Shown here: in pieces, positions 52,045 to 61,073 of the stretch
Layout: each line of letters begins with the position of its first letter
How positions within the stretch are numbered: the stretch's first letter is position 1
Program-made: the position numbers and the translations under genes
NCBI GenBank assembly: GCA_964577375.1
Contig: CAZNYW010000016.1
Span: 3,388 to 67,387, forward strand
Length of the DNA: 64,000 nt
Source: DATKUC01 sp964577375
GTDB lineage: Bacteria; Spirochaetota; Spirochaetia; DSM-27196; DATKUC01
Direction: 5' to 3'
The notes under the pieces: generated by a model
What the model was told of the DNA's origin: nothing
Databases searched by the model: none
The model's input: only the letters and a program-made list of their open reading frames with translations

Positions 52045-53442
52045 ATGTGGTTGCCGACGGACCTTCCCGCCCATGCGCAGATCGCATTCGTTTACGGAAC
52101 CAAACGGGAAAGGTGGAGCGCTTTCAGCGAGCTGCTGTTCGACAGCGTCGAGGCGGGGGTGCCGGTAGTCATGGTCACAGACGGGCGCACCGCGTCCGAT
52201 CTGGAGGCGGTTCTGAACCAGCTCGGTGTCGCCGGTCGTCCGACTCCGCTTTTCCTGCCTGCGGAGAATCTGGTCGACCGGACGGATTTCGCACCGGTCA
52301 CGCTCATCCAGGCGCTCGAGCAGGCAGCAGTCTCGGCTTCCGGCGCGAAGTCTGCGGCGGTTCACGCCGTGGTCGACATGGCCCTTTTCGTCAGTGCCTT
52401 TCACCGCACCGAGCGACTCGTCGAGCTGCACGCCCTCCTGCGTGCGTTCGCCCTCGCCCGATCGGGCCTGCTCCTTCAGGCCTACTTCTACGACTTCCTG
52501 CCTGACGATTTCTCTTTTGACTACCTCTCGGAGGGGGCCCTTCTCCTGCTCTCGGATTCGATCCGCAGATCCGTCTTCCCGGAGCTTGCAGCCGACGGTG
52601 ATCGCGACCACGGCTCGTCGGTCGAGGTCGCCATGGAGCAACTGGCGCTCCGTAGTATTCACGGCCTTCGGACCATGCTGGTGCCCCGTACCGGATCTCC
52701 CGCCGCCGGAGGTGCCTCCGGGAGGCCCGACACGCTTCAACCTCGGTTCTTTCATCAGTCGCTCGAGGGAGTGCTGCTGCTGGACAGCTCCTTCCTGGTC
52801 TATTATGCGAGCCCGCAGGTGCGCCGGCTTTTCGGGGATGAGGGCACCGACTATCGGGGAACGAGCATTGCCGACCTCCTACCGGAGGAGGCGGTGCACC
52901 TTCTGACCTCCGAAGTGTCGGTGCTGATGCTTCGCTCCGGCCCGGCACGGCCGGCACGGCCCTACGTTTCGCATCTCGATCTCGCCCTCGCCGATGAAAC
53001 CGGCGAGCGTCGTCTCTACCACTGGGCGGTGCGCTCGATCGGCACCGAGTCGGTGACCTGGGGATTTCTCTGCAGCCTTCGGGCGGAGGAGTTTCAGGGA
53101 CCGATCGCCGGAGGTCTGCATCGCTCTTTCGCGTCGAAGCCGACATACGGAGCCGATGGACCGCGCAGCGCGCACGCTTCCCCAGGCAGAGCCGCCCGGC
53201 CCTCCTCACTCCGCTCGGAGAGCCGCGCCGACCAGCGGGCAATTTCCTTCGCGCCGGGCAACGGGGTTACGCGCCGCGAGTACCAGATCATCGGGCTCCT
53301 GATGAACGGGATGCAGAACAAGGAGATCGCCGAAGAGCTCGGCCTCGCTCACGTGACGGTGAAAAAACACCTCAGCAACATCTACCACAAGCTCAATATC
53401 AAGAACCGTTTCGAGCTGCTGAGAATAACGCGGTGGTCGTAG
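52045..53442 (+). CDS. LuxR-type regulator with MEDS-like and PAS-like domains
   Basis: A C-terminal LuxR/GerE helix-turn-helix (residues about 405-460: TRREYQIIGLLMNGMQNKEIAEEL, HVTVKKHLSNIYHKL) identifies a DNA-binding regulator. Residues about 1-165 resemble a MEDS or RecA-like sensory domain (AGVPVVMVTDG, SAAVHAVVDMALFVSAF), and about 240-370 a PAS domain (LEGVLLLDSSFLVYYASPQVRRLFG). A Ser/Arg-rich linker precedes the HTH. The response-regulator gene starts 2 bases after its stop. Confidence 0.83.
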   Translation: MWLPTDLPAHAQIAFVYGTKRERWSAFSELLFDSVEAGVPVVMVTDGRTASDLEAVLNQLGVAGRPTPLFLPAENLVDRTDFAPVTLIQALEQAAVSASGAKSAAVHAVVDMALFVSAFHRTERLVELHALLRAFALARSGLLLQAYFYDFLPDDFSFDYLSEGALLLLSDSIRRSVFPELAADGDRDHGSSVEVAMEQLALRSIHGLRTMLVPRTGSPAAGGASGRPDTLQPRFFHQSLEGVLLLDSSFLVYYASPQVRRLFGDEGTDYRGTSIADLLPEEAVHLLTSEVSVLMLRSGPARPARPYVSHLDLALADETGERRLYHWAVRSIGTESVTWGFLCSLRAEEFQGPIAGGLHRSFASKPTYGADGPRSAHASPGRAARPSSLRSESRADQRAISFAPGNGVTRREYQIIGLLMNGMQNKEIAEELGLAHVTVKKHLSNIYHKLNIKNRFELLRITRWS

Positions 53443-53444
53443 CG

Positions 53445-54557
53445 ATGCAGGTACTGGTGGTCGAAGACGAGTTCATCATTGGAGAGCACATCTGCGCCCA
53501 GCTCGTCGATCTGGGCTATCAGGCGCGCGGCCCTCTTCCCTCCGGGGAGGAGGCGGTGGAGCTTTGCCGCCGGGAGCCGCCCGATATGGTTCTGATGGAC
53601 ATCCGGCTCGGCGGCAGTCTCGACGGCGTCGACGCAGCGCGCGTGATCAGTCTCGATCTGCATATTCCCGTCATCTATCTGACGGCCTACAGCGACGACG
53701 AGACTCTCGAGCGGGCCAAAGCCACCCACCCGCACGGCTATCTGCTGAAGCCCTCCACCGACGGTCACCTTCGCGCTACGCTGGAGGTTGCCTACAGCAG
53801 CTTTCTGGTCGAGCGTGGAATTCGCGAAAGCGAGGCGCGGTACCGGACCGCGGTCGAAGGGCTTCCCGACGGTGTCTGGGTGGTGGACAGGCATGGAACC
53901 ATCGTTCTGGCGAATGAGGCGCTGGGGCGGATGCTCAACCGGAAGCAGACAGAGCTGCACGGGCGGGCGCTCGATGAGTTCCTGGCCGAGGAGAGCCGGG
54001 AAGTTTACCGGGAGCGTCTGGAGCGCGGGCACGACGGCGATTCGTTCGAGCTGACCCTCGCACCGCAGCCGGAGGAGGGCGAGGCGGCTCGCGCCACCAC
54101 GGTGCTCGTGTCGTTCAGGTCGGTAGGGGAAAAGGCGATGCCTCCGGGCGGTTTCTGCGGCGTCTGCGTCGACATATCCCGTCTGCGGGAAGACCACGCC
54201 CGCCTCTCGGCGGCCGAACAGACCTTCTCGCAGGTGTTCCAGGCCATCCCCGATGCTTCGATCGTGGTGCGGTCCGACGAACGCACGGTGATCGACGCGA
54301 ACGAGGCCTTTCTCTCCATGACCGGCTACACGCGGGACGATGTGGTCGGGCACAACCTGATGATGCTGGCAAACTGGAACGATTTGAACGACCTCAATTC
54401 CTTTCTTGCGCTGCTGGAGTCCGATAGTGGTGTGGCCGAAGCCTCCGCGGTGCGCTGCAAGAACCACGGTATTCTGCCGGTAAAGTGCCTGGTCCGCAAT
54501 CTCGATTCGGGCAGTGAAGCGCACCGGCTCCTGGTTATGAGACGTCTCGAGGAATAG
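53445..54557 (+). CDS. Response regulator with two PAS domains
   Basis: An N-terminal receiver domain with the acidic pocket (Asp8, phospho-acceptor Asp52 in LMDIRLGG), Thr80 and Lys102 in LKPS. Two PAS domains follow (about residues 135-250 and 260-365) with no HTH, kinase or enzymatic output, so it probably acts through protein contact. It follows the LuxR-type gene and may form a pathway with it. The ATG at 53445 is preferred over a GTG inside the upstream gene. The 3' end overlaps the converging RACo-like gene by 23 bases. Confidence 0.85.
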   Translation: MQVLVVEDEFIIGEHICAQLVDLGYQARGPLPSGEEAVELCRREPPDMVLMDIRLGGSLDGVDAARVISLDLHIPVIYLTAYSDDETLERAKATHPHGYLLKPSTDGHLRATLEVAYSSFLVERGIRESEARYRTAVEGLPDGVWVVDRHGTIVLANEALGRMLNRKQTELHGRALDEFLAEESREVYRERLERGHDGDSFELTLAPQPEEGEAARATTVLVSFRSVGEKAMPPGGFCGVCVDISRLREDHARLSAAEQTFSQVFQAIPDASIVVRSDERTVIDANEAFLSMTGYTRDDVVGHNLMMLANWNDLNDLNSFLALLESDSGVAEASAVRCKNHGILPVKCLVRNLDSGSEAHRLLVMRRLEE

Positions 54558-56397
54558 AATCTGCCTTCTTTCCGGGAAAGATCATCTCCTCGACATAGGC
54601 CTCCTGAAAGGCCGCAGAGGAGGAGAGTTCCAGGTAGCGGGCCTTGCGGCTGATGTCGGCCAGGGCGGTCCAGTGCGTCCGCGAGATCAGCCCCATCACC
54701 GCACCCTTTCCTGCGCCGTTGCCGATTACCTCGGTCTTTCCAACCAGCTCCCGTGGAATCAGACCGATCGCCGCGGCGCTCTCCTTCCGCAGATAGCTGC
54801 CGAAACCTCCTGCGACATAGAGCGTCCGGATCTGCGACGCGGTAACGCCCTCGTGGGCCATGAGCGTCCGTATCCCGGCGGCGATTGCCGCCTTTGCGAG
54901 CTGAATCTCACGGACGTCCTTCTGGGTGAGGACGATCTGATCGGCCACCACGAAGGCCGGCTGCCCGTCGAGCGTCACGATCCGTTCCAGAAGCGCCGCC
55001 GGTATTCCCGCCGCAGGCGACCCGGCAAGCTCACTTCGCTCCGCGAAGCGTCCGGTTTCGTCGACTATCCCCGCCTCGAGAAGGATCGCGAGGATGTCTG
55101 CGACACCGGAGCCGCAGAGCCCGGCCGGCGGCTCGTCCGCGATGGTGGTGAGCTCAAGCCCCACATCGCCCAACACAACAGCGTTCACGGCGCCACCGAC
55201 GCCGCCTATTCCGCAGCGCAGCTGGGCTCCCTCGAAAGCGGGACCCGCGGCAGTCGAGCAGCAGACGAGCGAGTCGCTGTTGCCGAGCACGATCTCCCCG
55301 TTGGTACCGATGTCGATGAGACAGCAAAGCTGCTTTCCGCCGGTCATGCCGCTTGCAAGGACTGCTGCGGTGATATCGGCCCCTACGTAGCCGGAAATAC
55401 CCGGAATGGTGATGGCGGTCGCACGGGCGTTTCCGCCGAGGCCGAGTTCGGCAGCAGGAAGCTCTTTGGACCGGAGGAATGCCGGGGTGAACGGCGCGGC
55501 CGCAATATGCGTCGGCGGCACACCGAGCAGCAGGTGCAGCATGGTGGTATTCCCGGCGAACAGAAAGCCGTAGACCCGGTCGCCGGCCACTCCGGCGGAG
55601 GCGCACGCGCTGTCGAGGAGCCCGGCGACGGCGGCAGTGACCCGTGCTCCGAGCAGTGCAAGACCCTCGCGCGAAGACGAAGCAAGATCGATGCGGCTTA
55701 TGACGTCCGCGCCGAAGGCGCCCTGCGGGTTCAGCATCGAGGCGACCGAAACGATTCTGCCCGCGCCGAGATCCACCAGGTAGAGCACCAGCGTAGTGGT
55801 TCCGATGTCCACCGCGGCACCGTAGATGGATTCCTCGAGCTCTCCCTGCACCAGGTCACAGACGCCCGCAGGCGTCTCGACCAGGGTCACCCCAAAATCA
55901 GAAGCGCGGAGCCTGTCCGGGAGCAGGCGCAGAAGCGTCGGCGGGAGCGGAATCGAAAGCCGGTCCTCGTCGCTGCGCTGGTCTTCGATCGACGGCTGCG
56001 GGAGCCGGATGAAGCGCGATCTGACAAGAGGGTCGACAGCGGCATCGACGCCCGGCGGCACCTTGATATCGGGCAGGTTGCTCCGGGTTTGAACGGTGGC
56101 ACGGTTTCCCGGGAGCGTGATTTCCATCCCGTCCGACAGCCCGACCCTGCAGGCAAGCCTGATGCCGGCACCGAGATCGTCGCCGGAGAGAATCCGCCGC
56201 TCTTCGGGCGAAGGTTCCGAGGGAGAACCTTCGACGATTCGCACCCGGCATTTCCCGCAGCGCCCCTTTCCTCCGCAGGGAGCGGTGAGCGCCAGCGCAG
56301 GCTCGCGATTGATGACGTCGAGCAGCGGCTCATCCCTCTCTCCGTTCAGCTCGATTCGGCCTCCCTTCGAGAGCACCGCGAGGGTGATGCGCTTCAT
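54535..56397 (-). CDS. RACo-like ASKHA ATPase with 2Fe-2S domain (corrinoid-protein reductive activator)
   Basis: Resembles reductive activators of corrinoid proteins (RACo/RamA-like). N-terminal plant-type 2Fe-2S domain with Cys41, 47, 50 and 83 (CGGKGRCGKC, then LACRVG), a linker, and a C-terminal ASKHA ATPase domain (about residues 215-600: AAVDIGTTTLVLYLVDLG, FAGNTTM, LIDIGTNGEI). Length 620 aa fits. The ATG at 56397 overlaps the upstream stop (ATGA). Corrinoid methyltransferase genes, its usual partners, are absent here, so the target is unknown. Confidence 0.87.
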   Translation of the reverse strand: MKRITLAVLSKGGRIELNGERDEPLLDVINREPALALTAPCGGKGRCGKCRVRIVEGSPSEPSPEERRILSGDDLGAGIRLACRVGLSDGMEITLPGNRATVQTRSNLPDIKVPPGVDAAVDPLVRSRFIRLPQPSIEDQRSDEDRLSIPLPPTLLRLLPDRLRASDFGVTLVETPAGVCDLVQGELEESIYGAAVDIGTTTLVLYLVDLGAGRIVSVASMLNPQGAFGADVISRIDLASSSREGLALLGARVTAAVAGLLDSACASAGVAGDRVYGFLFAGNTTMLHLLLGVPPTHIAAAPFTPAFLRSKELPAAELGLGGNARATAITIPGISGYVGADITAAVLASGMTGGKQLCCLIDIGTNGEIVLGNSDSLVCCSTAAGPAFEGAQLRCGIGGVGGAVNAVVLGDVGLELTTIADEPPAGLCGSGVADILAILLEAGIVDETGRFAERSELAGSPAAGIPAALLERIVTLDGQPAFVVADQIVLTQKDVREIQLAKAAIAAGIRTLMAHEGVTASQIRTLYVAGGFGSYLRKESAAAIGLIPRELVGKTEVIGNGAGKGAVMGLISRTHWTALADISRKARYLELSSSAAFQEAYVEEMIFPGKKADSIPRDVS

Positions 56398-57107
56398 GCG
56401 TCGGAATCCGCCTTTCGCACTATTGTTTCGTCGAACGAAGGTTCGACTGTCTCCCCGGGACCGAGGACGAGGAACCGTTCGTCCCAGTCGCCTTCGATGA
56501 GCGCCCGAAGGAGCTCGCTTCTGCCTTCGAGCTCGTCGTACTGCCACCGAAGGAACGCCGCCGCTTCGCGTGTCTCCTTCACCGCCTCTCCGGACTCGAT
56601 TTCCGGCCAATGAACGAAAACCGCCCGGTCGTAGGCCCTGATCCACTCCTGCTCCATCGCCATGAGGTATTCGGCATTTTCCGCTCCGAACTTTTCGGTG
56701 TACTCGCGCAGGCACGAGGCATAGCGGCGCTCACCGGGCATCGGGACCGATTCGTTCCAGCCGCAGGTGTACCAGTAGGTACCCGGGTGCCTGTCGAAAT
56801 AATCCCGGTAACGCTCACGCGAGCCGAGCAGAAGCGTTATGCAGTCGTGCGCGCGAGGCACGACCAGGCGATACCGCGGTGAACGCAGGCCGGCTGTGGC
56901 GCGGCTGCAAAGGCCGTAGGCGAGCACCACCGCGTCGAAGTTCCCGTCGATTCTTGCGATTTCCGATTCGAGCTCTTTTCGCAGCAGCTCCGGCTGGTCG
57001 TGAAAGCTCTGCCTGAGATAGGTTATGTCGACGACGTTCTTTGAGGACGACGCGACAAGGGTGAGCTCCCGTAACAGCACCCTGCAGGCAAGGACCTTGA
57101 TACGCAC
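56394..57107 (-). CDS. DUF1638 family protein
   Basis: A 237-aa protein matching, from memory, the DUF1638 family often found near corrinoid methyltransferases in methanogens and anaerobes. Features: KVLACRVLLRELTLVASSS at the start, VVLAYGLCSRATAGLRS with Cys, PRAHDCITLLLGSRERY, and YWYTCGWNESV. Repeated Cys and His residues suggest metal or cofactor binding. Start GTG at 57107 with ATGGAG upstream. It is translationally coupled to the RACo-like gene. Confidence 0.8.
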   Translation of the reverse strand: MRIKVLACRVLLRELTLVASSSKNVVDITYLRQSFHDQPELLRKELESEIARIDGNFDAVVLAYGLCSRATAGLRSPRYRLVVPRAHDCITLLLGSRERYRDYFDRHPGTYWYTCGWNESVPMPGERRYASCLREYTEKFGAENAEYLMAMEQEWIRAYDRAVFVHWPEIESGEAVKETREAAAFLRWQYDELEGRSELLRALIEGDWDERFLVLGPGETVEPSFDETIVRKADSDA

Positions 57108-57152
57108 GATACTCCATCATGCCAGCAATTGCGCGGTTGGTGAATCAGGTGA

Positions 57153-59627
57153 TTACCGGCGAATGTGCGCGGAGGAGAGTCCGAGGCGGCTGTGGTCGCT
57201 CGCGAAGATGGCAAAGCGGTCGGCCGAAAGCGCCGGGCTGTAGAAGTACCCCTGTGCGACCTGGCATCCGCGGTCCCTGAGGTAGTCCATCTGTGCGGGC
57301 GTTTCCACACCTTCGGCGACCACCTCCAGAGAAAGCCCGCGGGCGAGAGCAATAATCGCCTCCACGATGGAGAGATCAGTCGGATGCCCCTCTTCGGAAT
57401 CATCGGAGATTCCGACCACGAAGGAGCGGTCGATCTTGAGACGGTCGATCGGCATCCGGCGAAGATAGTTCAGGGAGGAGTAGCCCGTTCCGAAGTCGTC
57501 GACCGCGACCGTCATGCCCAGCGCCTTCAGCTCATTCAGAATACGGATCGACTCGTCGATATTGAGCATCACCGCGCTTTCGGTTATTTCGATCTCGACA
57601 AGCCTCGGATCGACGCCGTACTCACGGACGATCGATTCGATCCTGCGCACCAGGCCCTGGCGCGCAAGCTGGATTGCCGAGATGTTGACCGCCACCCGCA
57701 CCCGGCTCAGCACGGGGTCTTCCTGCCAGTCGGCCAGCTGCCGGCAGGTCTCGCGGAGGACCCACTCGCCAACCGGCACGATCAGGCCGGTCTCCTCGGC
57801 AATCGGGATGAACTCGCTCGGCGGAATCAGTCCGCGGCGTGAGCTCGTCCATCGGAGCAGCGCCTCCGCGCCGACCAGCGTGCCCTTCGCCATGTCCATC
57901 TGCGGCTGGTACTGCAGAAAGAACTCATTTCGTCTGACGGCGTTCCGCAGCCCGTTTTCCACCTTCATACGCTCTATCGCGCGCGTGTTGAGCCCCCGGG
58001 AGTAGACCGTGAAGCGAGGACCTCCGACGCCGTCCACCTCATTTAGGGCCGCCTCGGCATTGCGCAGGAGCATCTCGGCAGTCGTACCATGGTCCGGGAA
58101 GATGCTTATTCCGATCCGGGCGGTGACGTGGATTTCGTAGTCGTTGAGATAGTAGGGCTTGTTGAGGTACACGAGCGCGGTCTCAGCGACCAGCCGGAGC
58201 TGAGCTTCGTCGTCGATCGATTCGAGCAGAACGACGAACTCGTCGCCTCCGAAGTGCGATATGGTGTCGGTGTGCGCGAATATCTCCCGGAAACGGTCCG
58301 CAACCTTGCGAAGCAGGTTGTCTCCGGTGCTCTGGCCAAAGGTCTTGTTGATGGTCTTGAAACGGTCGAGGTTCACAAACAGCACCGCCAGCCTGCGGCC
58401 GGTCTCGTGTGCGGAGGCGAGCGCGGTGGAAAATCTCTCCTGAAAACTGATGCGGTTTGGAAGCTCGGTGAGCGGGTCGAAATAGGCAAGACGCTTGGTC
58501 CGCTCCTCCCATTGCCTTTTTTCGGTGATGTCTTCCAGGCTGAACACGTAGTGGGTGACGACGTCGTGATCATCTCTGACGGCGGTCACGGCGAGCAGCT
58601 GAGCGTAGGTGCTGCGGTTCTTGCGTACCCCCCACATCTCCCCGTGCCACGAGCTTTCACTCCGGAGCGACTCCCAGAGGCGCGAGTAGAAGCCGGGCGG
58701 ATTGAATCCGTTGTCGAGGAAATCGGTGGTACCGCCGATGAGGTCTTCAGGCTCGTAACCGGTGATCGTCGAGGCCGCGCGGTTTACCGAGAGCACCTTC
58801 CCGCCGGCGTCGGTGACCAGGATTCCCTCGCGGGTGTTGTCGAAGATGCGGTCGAAAAGCCGGTGCATCTGCGCGGCCTGCCGCTGCTCGGTGAGGTCGG
58901 CCGTGACGGTGACGAAGACCGGAGGATTCTCCGCCGCCATGTACTGCATGCGGGTCTCGACCGGATAGGTCGTGCCGTTGAGTCGTCTGTGCTCGTGCTC
59001 GAAGATAACGACGCTTCGCTCGCCGGAGAGAAGCGGCGCAACGAGGCGGTCAAAACCGGCTCGGTCTATTCCGACGTCGATGTCGAGCGGCCTCAGTTTG
59101 AGCAGCTCGGACTCGCTGTAGCCGAGATTAGCCTGGGCCGCGCCGTTCACCCCCACGAATTCGAGGGTATCCGCACGAAAGACGTAGATCTCGCTCCTGC
59201 TCTGCTCGAAGATGCGCCCGAATCGGTTGAGCATCTCCTCGCGTTGCCGCGAGCCGGTTGTGTCGGTAAGGGTGGATACGTGGAAGATGCCGCCTCCGGG
59301 GCGCGCTATTCTGCTTCCACTCACGAGCGCGACAAGCCGGCTGCCGTCCTTTCGCACTACGACCGATTCGAGCGGGGCGACCCGGCTGGCCCGGAAGCTG
59401 TGGTAATCCGCGAGAACTTCGGCCCTCTTCTCCTCCGGGATGACAAGATCGATTCGTTTTCCGAGGAGCTCTTCCGGCGAATAGCCGAGCATGCGGCAGT
59501 ACGCCTCGTTGACGCGGAGATAGCAGCCCTCCTCGTCGGTGATGCAGATACCAACGTCCACGATGTTGAAAACAGATGCGATCAGTTCGCTGTTCCCATT
59601 TTCCTGGGGTGTCCGCTGGTAGTCCAT
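57153..59627 (-). CDS. PAS-PAS-PAS-GGDEF-EAL cyclic-di-GMP signalling protein
   Basis: Three N-terminal PAS domains (residues 1 to about 370, SVFNIVDVGICITDEEGCYLRV and similar starts), a GGDEF domain (DPLTELPNR, HFGGDEFVVLLES) with an intact GGDEF active site, and an EAL domain (GAEALLRW, EITESAVML, DDFGTGYSSL, EVVAEGVET) with the metal-binding Glu/Asp residues present. It may both make and degrade cyclic-di-GMP. No membrane segment. A TATACT box 10 bases before the ATG suggests a short-leader transcript. Confidence 0.93.
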   Translation of the reverse strand: MDYQRTPQENGNSELIASVFNIVDVGICITDEEGCYLRVNEAYCRMLGYSPEELLGKRIDLVIPEEKRAEVLADYHSFRASRVAPLESVVVRKDGSRLVALVSGSRIARPGGGIFHVSTLTDTTGSRQREEMLNRFGRIFEQSRSEIYVFRADTLEFVGVNGAAQANLGYSESELLKLRPLDIDVGIDRAGFDRLVAPLLSGERSVVIFEHEHRRLNGTTYPVETRMQYMAAENPPVFVTVTADLTEQRQAAQMHRLFDRIFDNTREGILVTDAGGKVLSVNRAASTITGYEPEDLIGGTTDFLDNGFNPPGFYSRLWESLRSESSWHGEMWGVRKNRSTYAQLLAVTAVRDDHDVVTHYVFSLEDITEKRQWEERTKRLAYFDPLTELPNRISFQERFSTALASAHETGRRLAVLFVNLDRFKTINKTFGQSTGDNLLRKVADRFREIFAHTDTISHFGGDEFVVLLESIDDEAQLRLVAETALVYLNKPYYLNDYEIHVTARIGISIFPDHGTTAEMLLRNAEAALNEVDGVGGPRFTVYSRGLNTRAIERMKVENGLRNAVRRNEFFLQYQPQMDMAKGTLVGAEALLRWTSSRRGLIPPSEFIPIAEETGLIVPVGEWVLRETCRQLADWQEDPVLSRVRVAVNISAIQLARQGLVRRIESIVREYGVDPRLVEIEITESAVMLNIDESIRILNELKALGMTVAVDDFGTGYSSLNYLRRMPIDRLKIDRSFVVGISDDSEEGHPTDLSIVEAIIALARGLSLEVVAEGVETPAQMDYLRDRGCQVAQGYFYSPALSADRFAIFASDHSRLGLSSAHIRR

Positions 59628-59726
59628 GATGTTCGGTAGTATAATAAACTGAGAAAAGAGAAAAATCTACCCCAAAACTCCAAAAAGTAAAAAAAGTTTT
59701 CTATGATGGGGAGGAAGGAGTTCAGC

Positions 59727-61061
59727 ATGACCACAATTTCGCTGCCTCTGCCGGCGAAGCAGAAGCTGCGGAGCGAGTATTCAGAACGCGTGGACGTCTA
59801 CGAGAAGGTCTTGTACGAGTTCCAGCGGCGTCTGAAACAGACGCTGCATCGAATAGGTATTCCCGCGACCATAAAGTACCGCGTCAAAGGGTTCGACAGT
59901 CTGTACGAGAAGGTACTTCGCAAGCTCAAACTAACCGGCCAGCACGACGGGGTGGTCCAGCTCACCGATTTTCTCGGCATACGGATAGTCTGCGCCTTCA
60001 TCGAGGACCTGAACAAGGCCGAGGAGCAGATCCGACAGTCGCTGGAGGTGATGGAGGTAGAACGAAAAGGGTCCAATTTCACGGTAAAGGAGTTCGGCTA
60101 CGAATCGACCCATTACCTGGTCCGGGTTCCCGACGATATCGTCGACAGCTTCCACGTCGACGCCGACGTTGTATGTGAGATTCAGCTTCGCACGATTCTC
60201 CAGGACGCCTGGGCCGAGGTGGAGCACGAGCTTGTCTACAAGGCGGAGTTCACCCCCTTCGATGAGCCGCTGCGGCGCAAGCTGGCGGCGCTGAACGCAA
60301 ACCTCTCGCTTTCGGACATCATTTTCCAGGAGATCCGCGATTATCAACGGCAGCTCCACCACGAGCTGCGCAAGCGTCGCGATCTGTTCTGGCAGAAACT
60401 GGCCGAGGTAACCGGAGACAGCGCGCCGCCCGCCTCCTCGGATGATGGGATCTCCTCCGATTCCGAGTTCATGCAGGTGGCAGACGAGCGGAACGGCGTG
60501 CCCGTCGACGATGAGTCCGGGGGGGCCGATCTCGATGACGAGGACGAAAGCGGCAACTTCGTCCGCTCCCTCATGATGGGGTCGGAAACCATCGACAACA
60601 TGCTGCTGCGTGCACTTGCCGCGCACAATCAGAACCGGCTCGATCTGGCGATCAAGATCTACACCGAGATCCTCGCCTACAATCCGAAGGAATACATACA
60701 GGCCATCATCCACGTACACCGTGGAATGGCATATTTCACCCGCAGCGAATACCTTATGGCCATAGACGACTTCAGCCGGGCAATCGAGCTCGACGCACGC
60801 AATCCCAAAGCCTATTACTACCGAGGGGTCGTTCATCGCGTCCTCAGCCACTATTCGCAGTCGCTCGAGGACCTCAACGCCTGCCTGGAACTCGATCCCT
60901 ATCAGTTTGATCCGCTCTATACGCGGGGACAGGTCTATTTTCAGCTTGGAGATTTCGGCGGCGCGCTGCAGGACATTGACCGCGCGTTGAGCATTCAGCC
61001 CGAAGCCAGCCAGTGCAGAAAGTTCCGGGACATCATCACCCGGAAGATCGATCACAAGTGA
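59727..61061 (+). CDS. RelA/SpoT-type alarmone synthetase fused to TPR repeats
   Basis: Residues about 20-220 are a RelA/SpoT synthetase domain: YRVKGFDS (52-54 R-x-K), TDFLGIRIV (Asp81, Arg86), FGYESTHYLV (Tyr-Ser-His), and CEIQLRTILQDAWAEVEHEL (Glu152, Gln154, Arg156). The metal and pyrophosphate-transfer residues are present. There is no HD hydrolase domain, so it should make but not degrade (p)ppGpp. An acidic linker (230-285) leads to four TPR motifs (290-435: AIDDFSRAIELDARNP). The ATG at 59727 follows GGAGGAAGGAG. Confidence 0.88.
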   Translation: MTTISLPLPAKQKLRSEYSERVDVYEKVLYEFQRRLKQTLHRIGIPATIKYRVKGFDSLYEKVLRKLKLTGQHDGVVQLTDFLGIRIVCAFIEDLNKAEEQIRQSLEVMEVERKGSNFTVKEFGYESTHYLVRVPDDIVDSFHVDADVVCEIQLRTILQDAWAEVEHELVYKAEFTPFDEPLRRKLAALNANLSLSDIIFQEIRDYQRQLHHELRKRRDLFWQKLAEVTGDSAPPASSDDGISSDSEFMQVADERNGVPVDDESGGADLDDEDESGNFVRSLMMGSETIDNMLLRALAAHNQNRLDLAIKIYTEILAYNPKEYIQAIIHVHRGMAYFTRSEYLMAIDDFSRAIELDARNPKAYYYRGVVHRVLSHYSQSLEDLNACLELDPYQFDPLYTRGQVYFQLGDFGGALQDIDRALSIQPEASQCRKFRDIITRKIDHK

Positions 61062-61073
61062 GGTATATGTGTC

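Noticed and set aside
54673..56613. A long open frame antisense to the RACo-like gene
   Set aside because: Composition is Arg-rich and repetitive, with no start signals. The opposite strand encodes a protein with intact FeS and ASKHA motifs.
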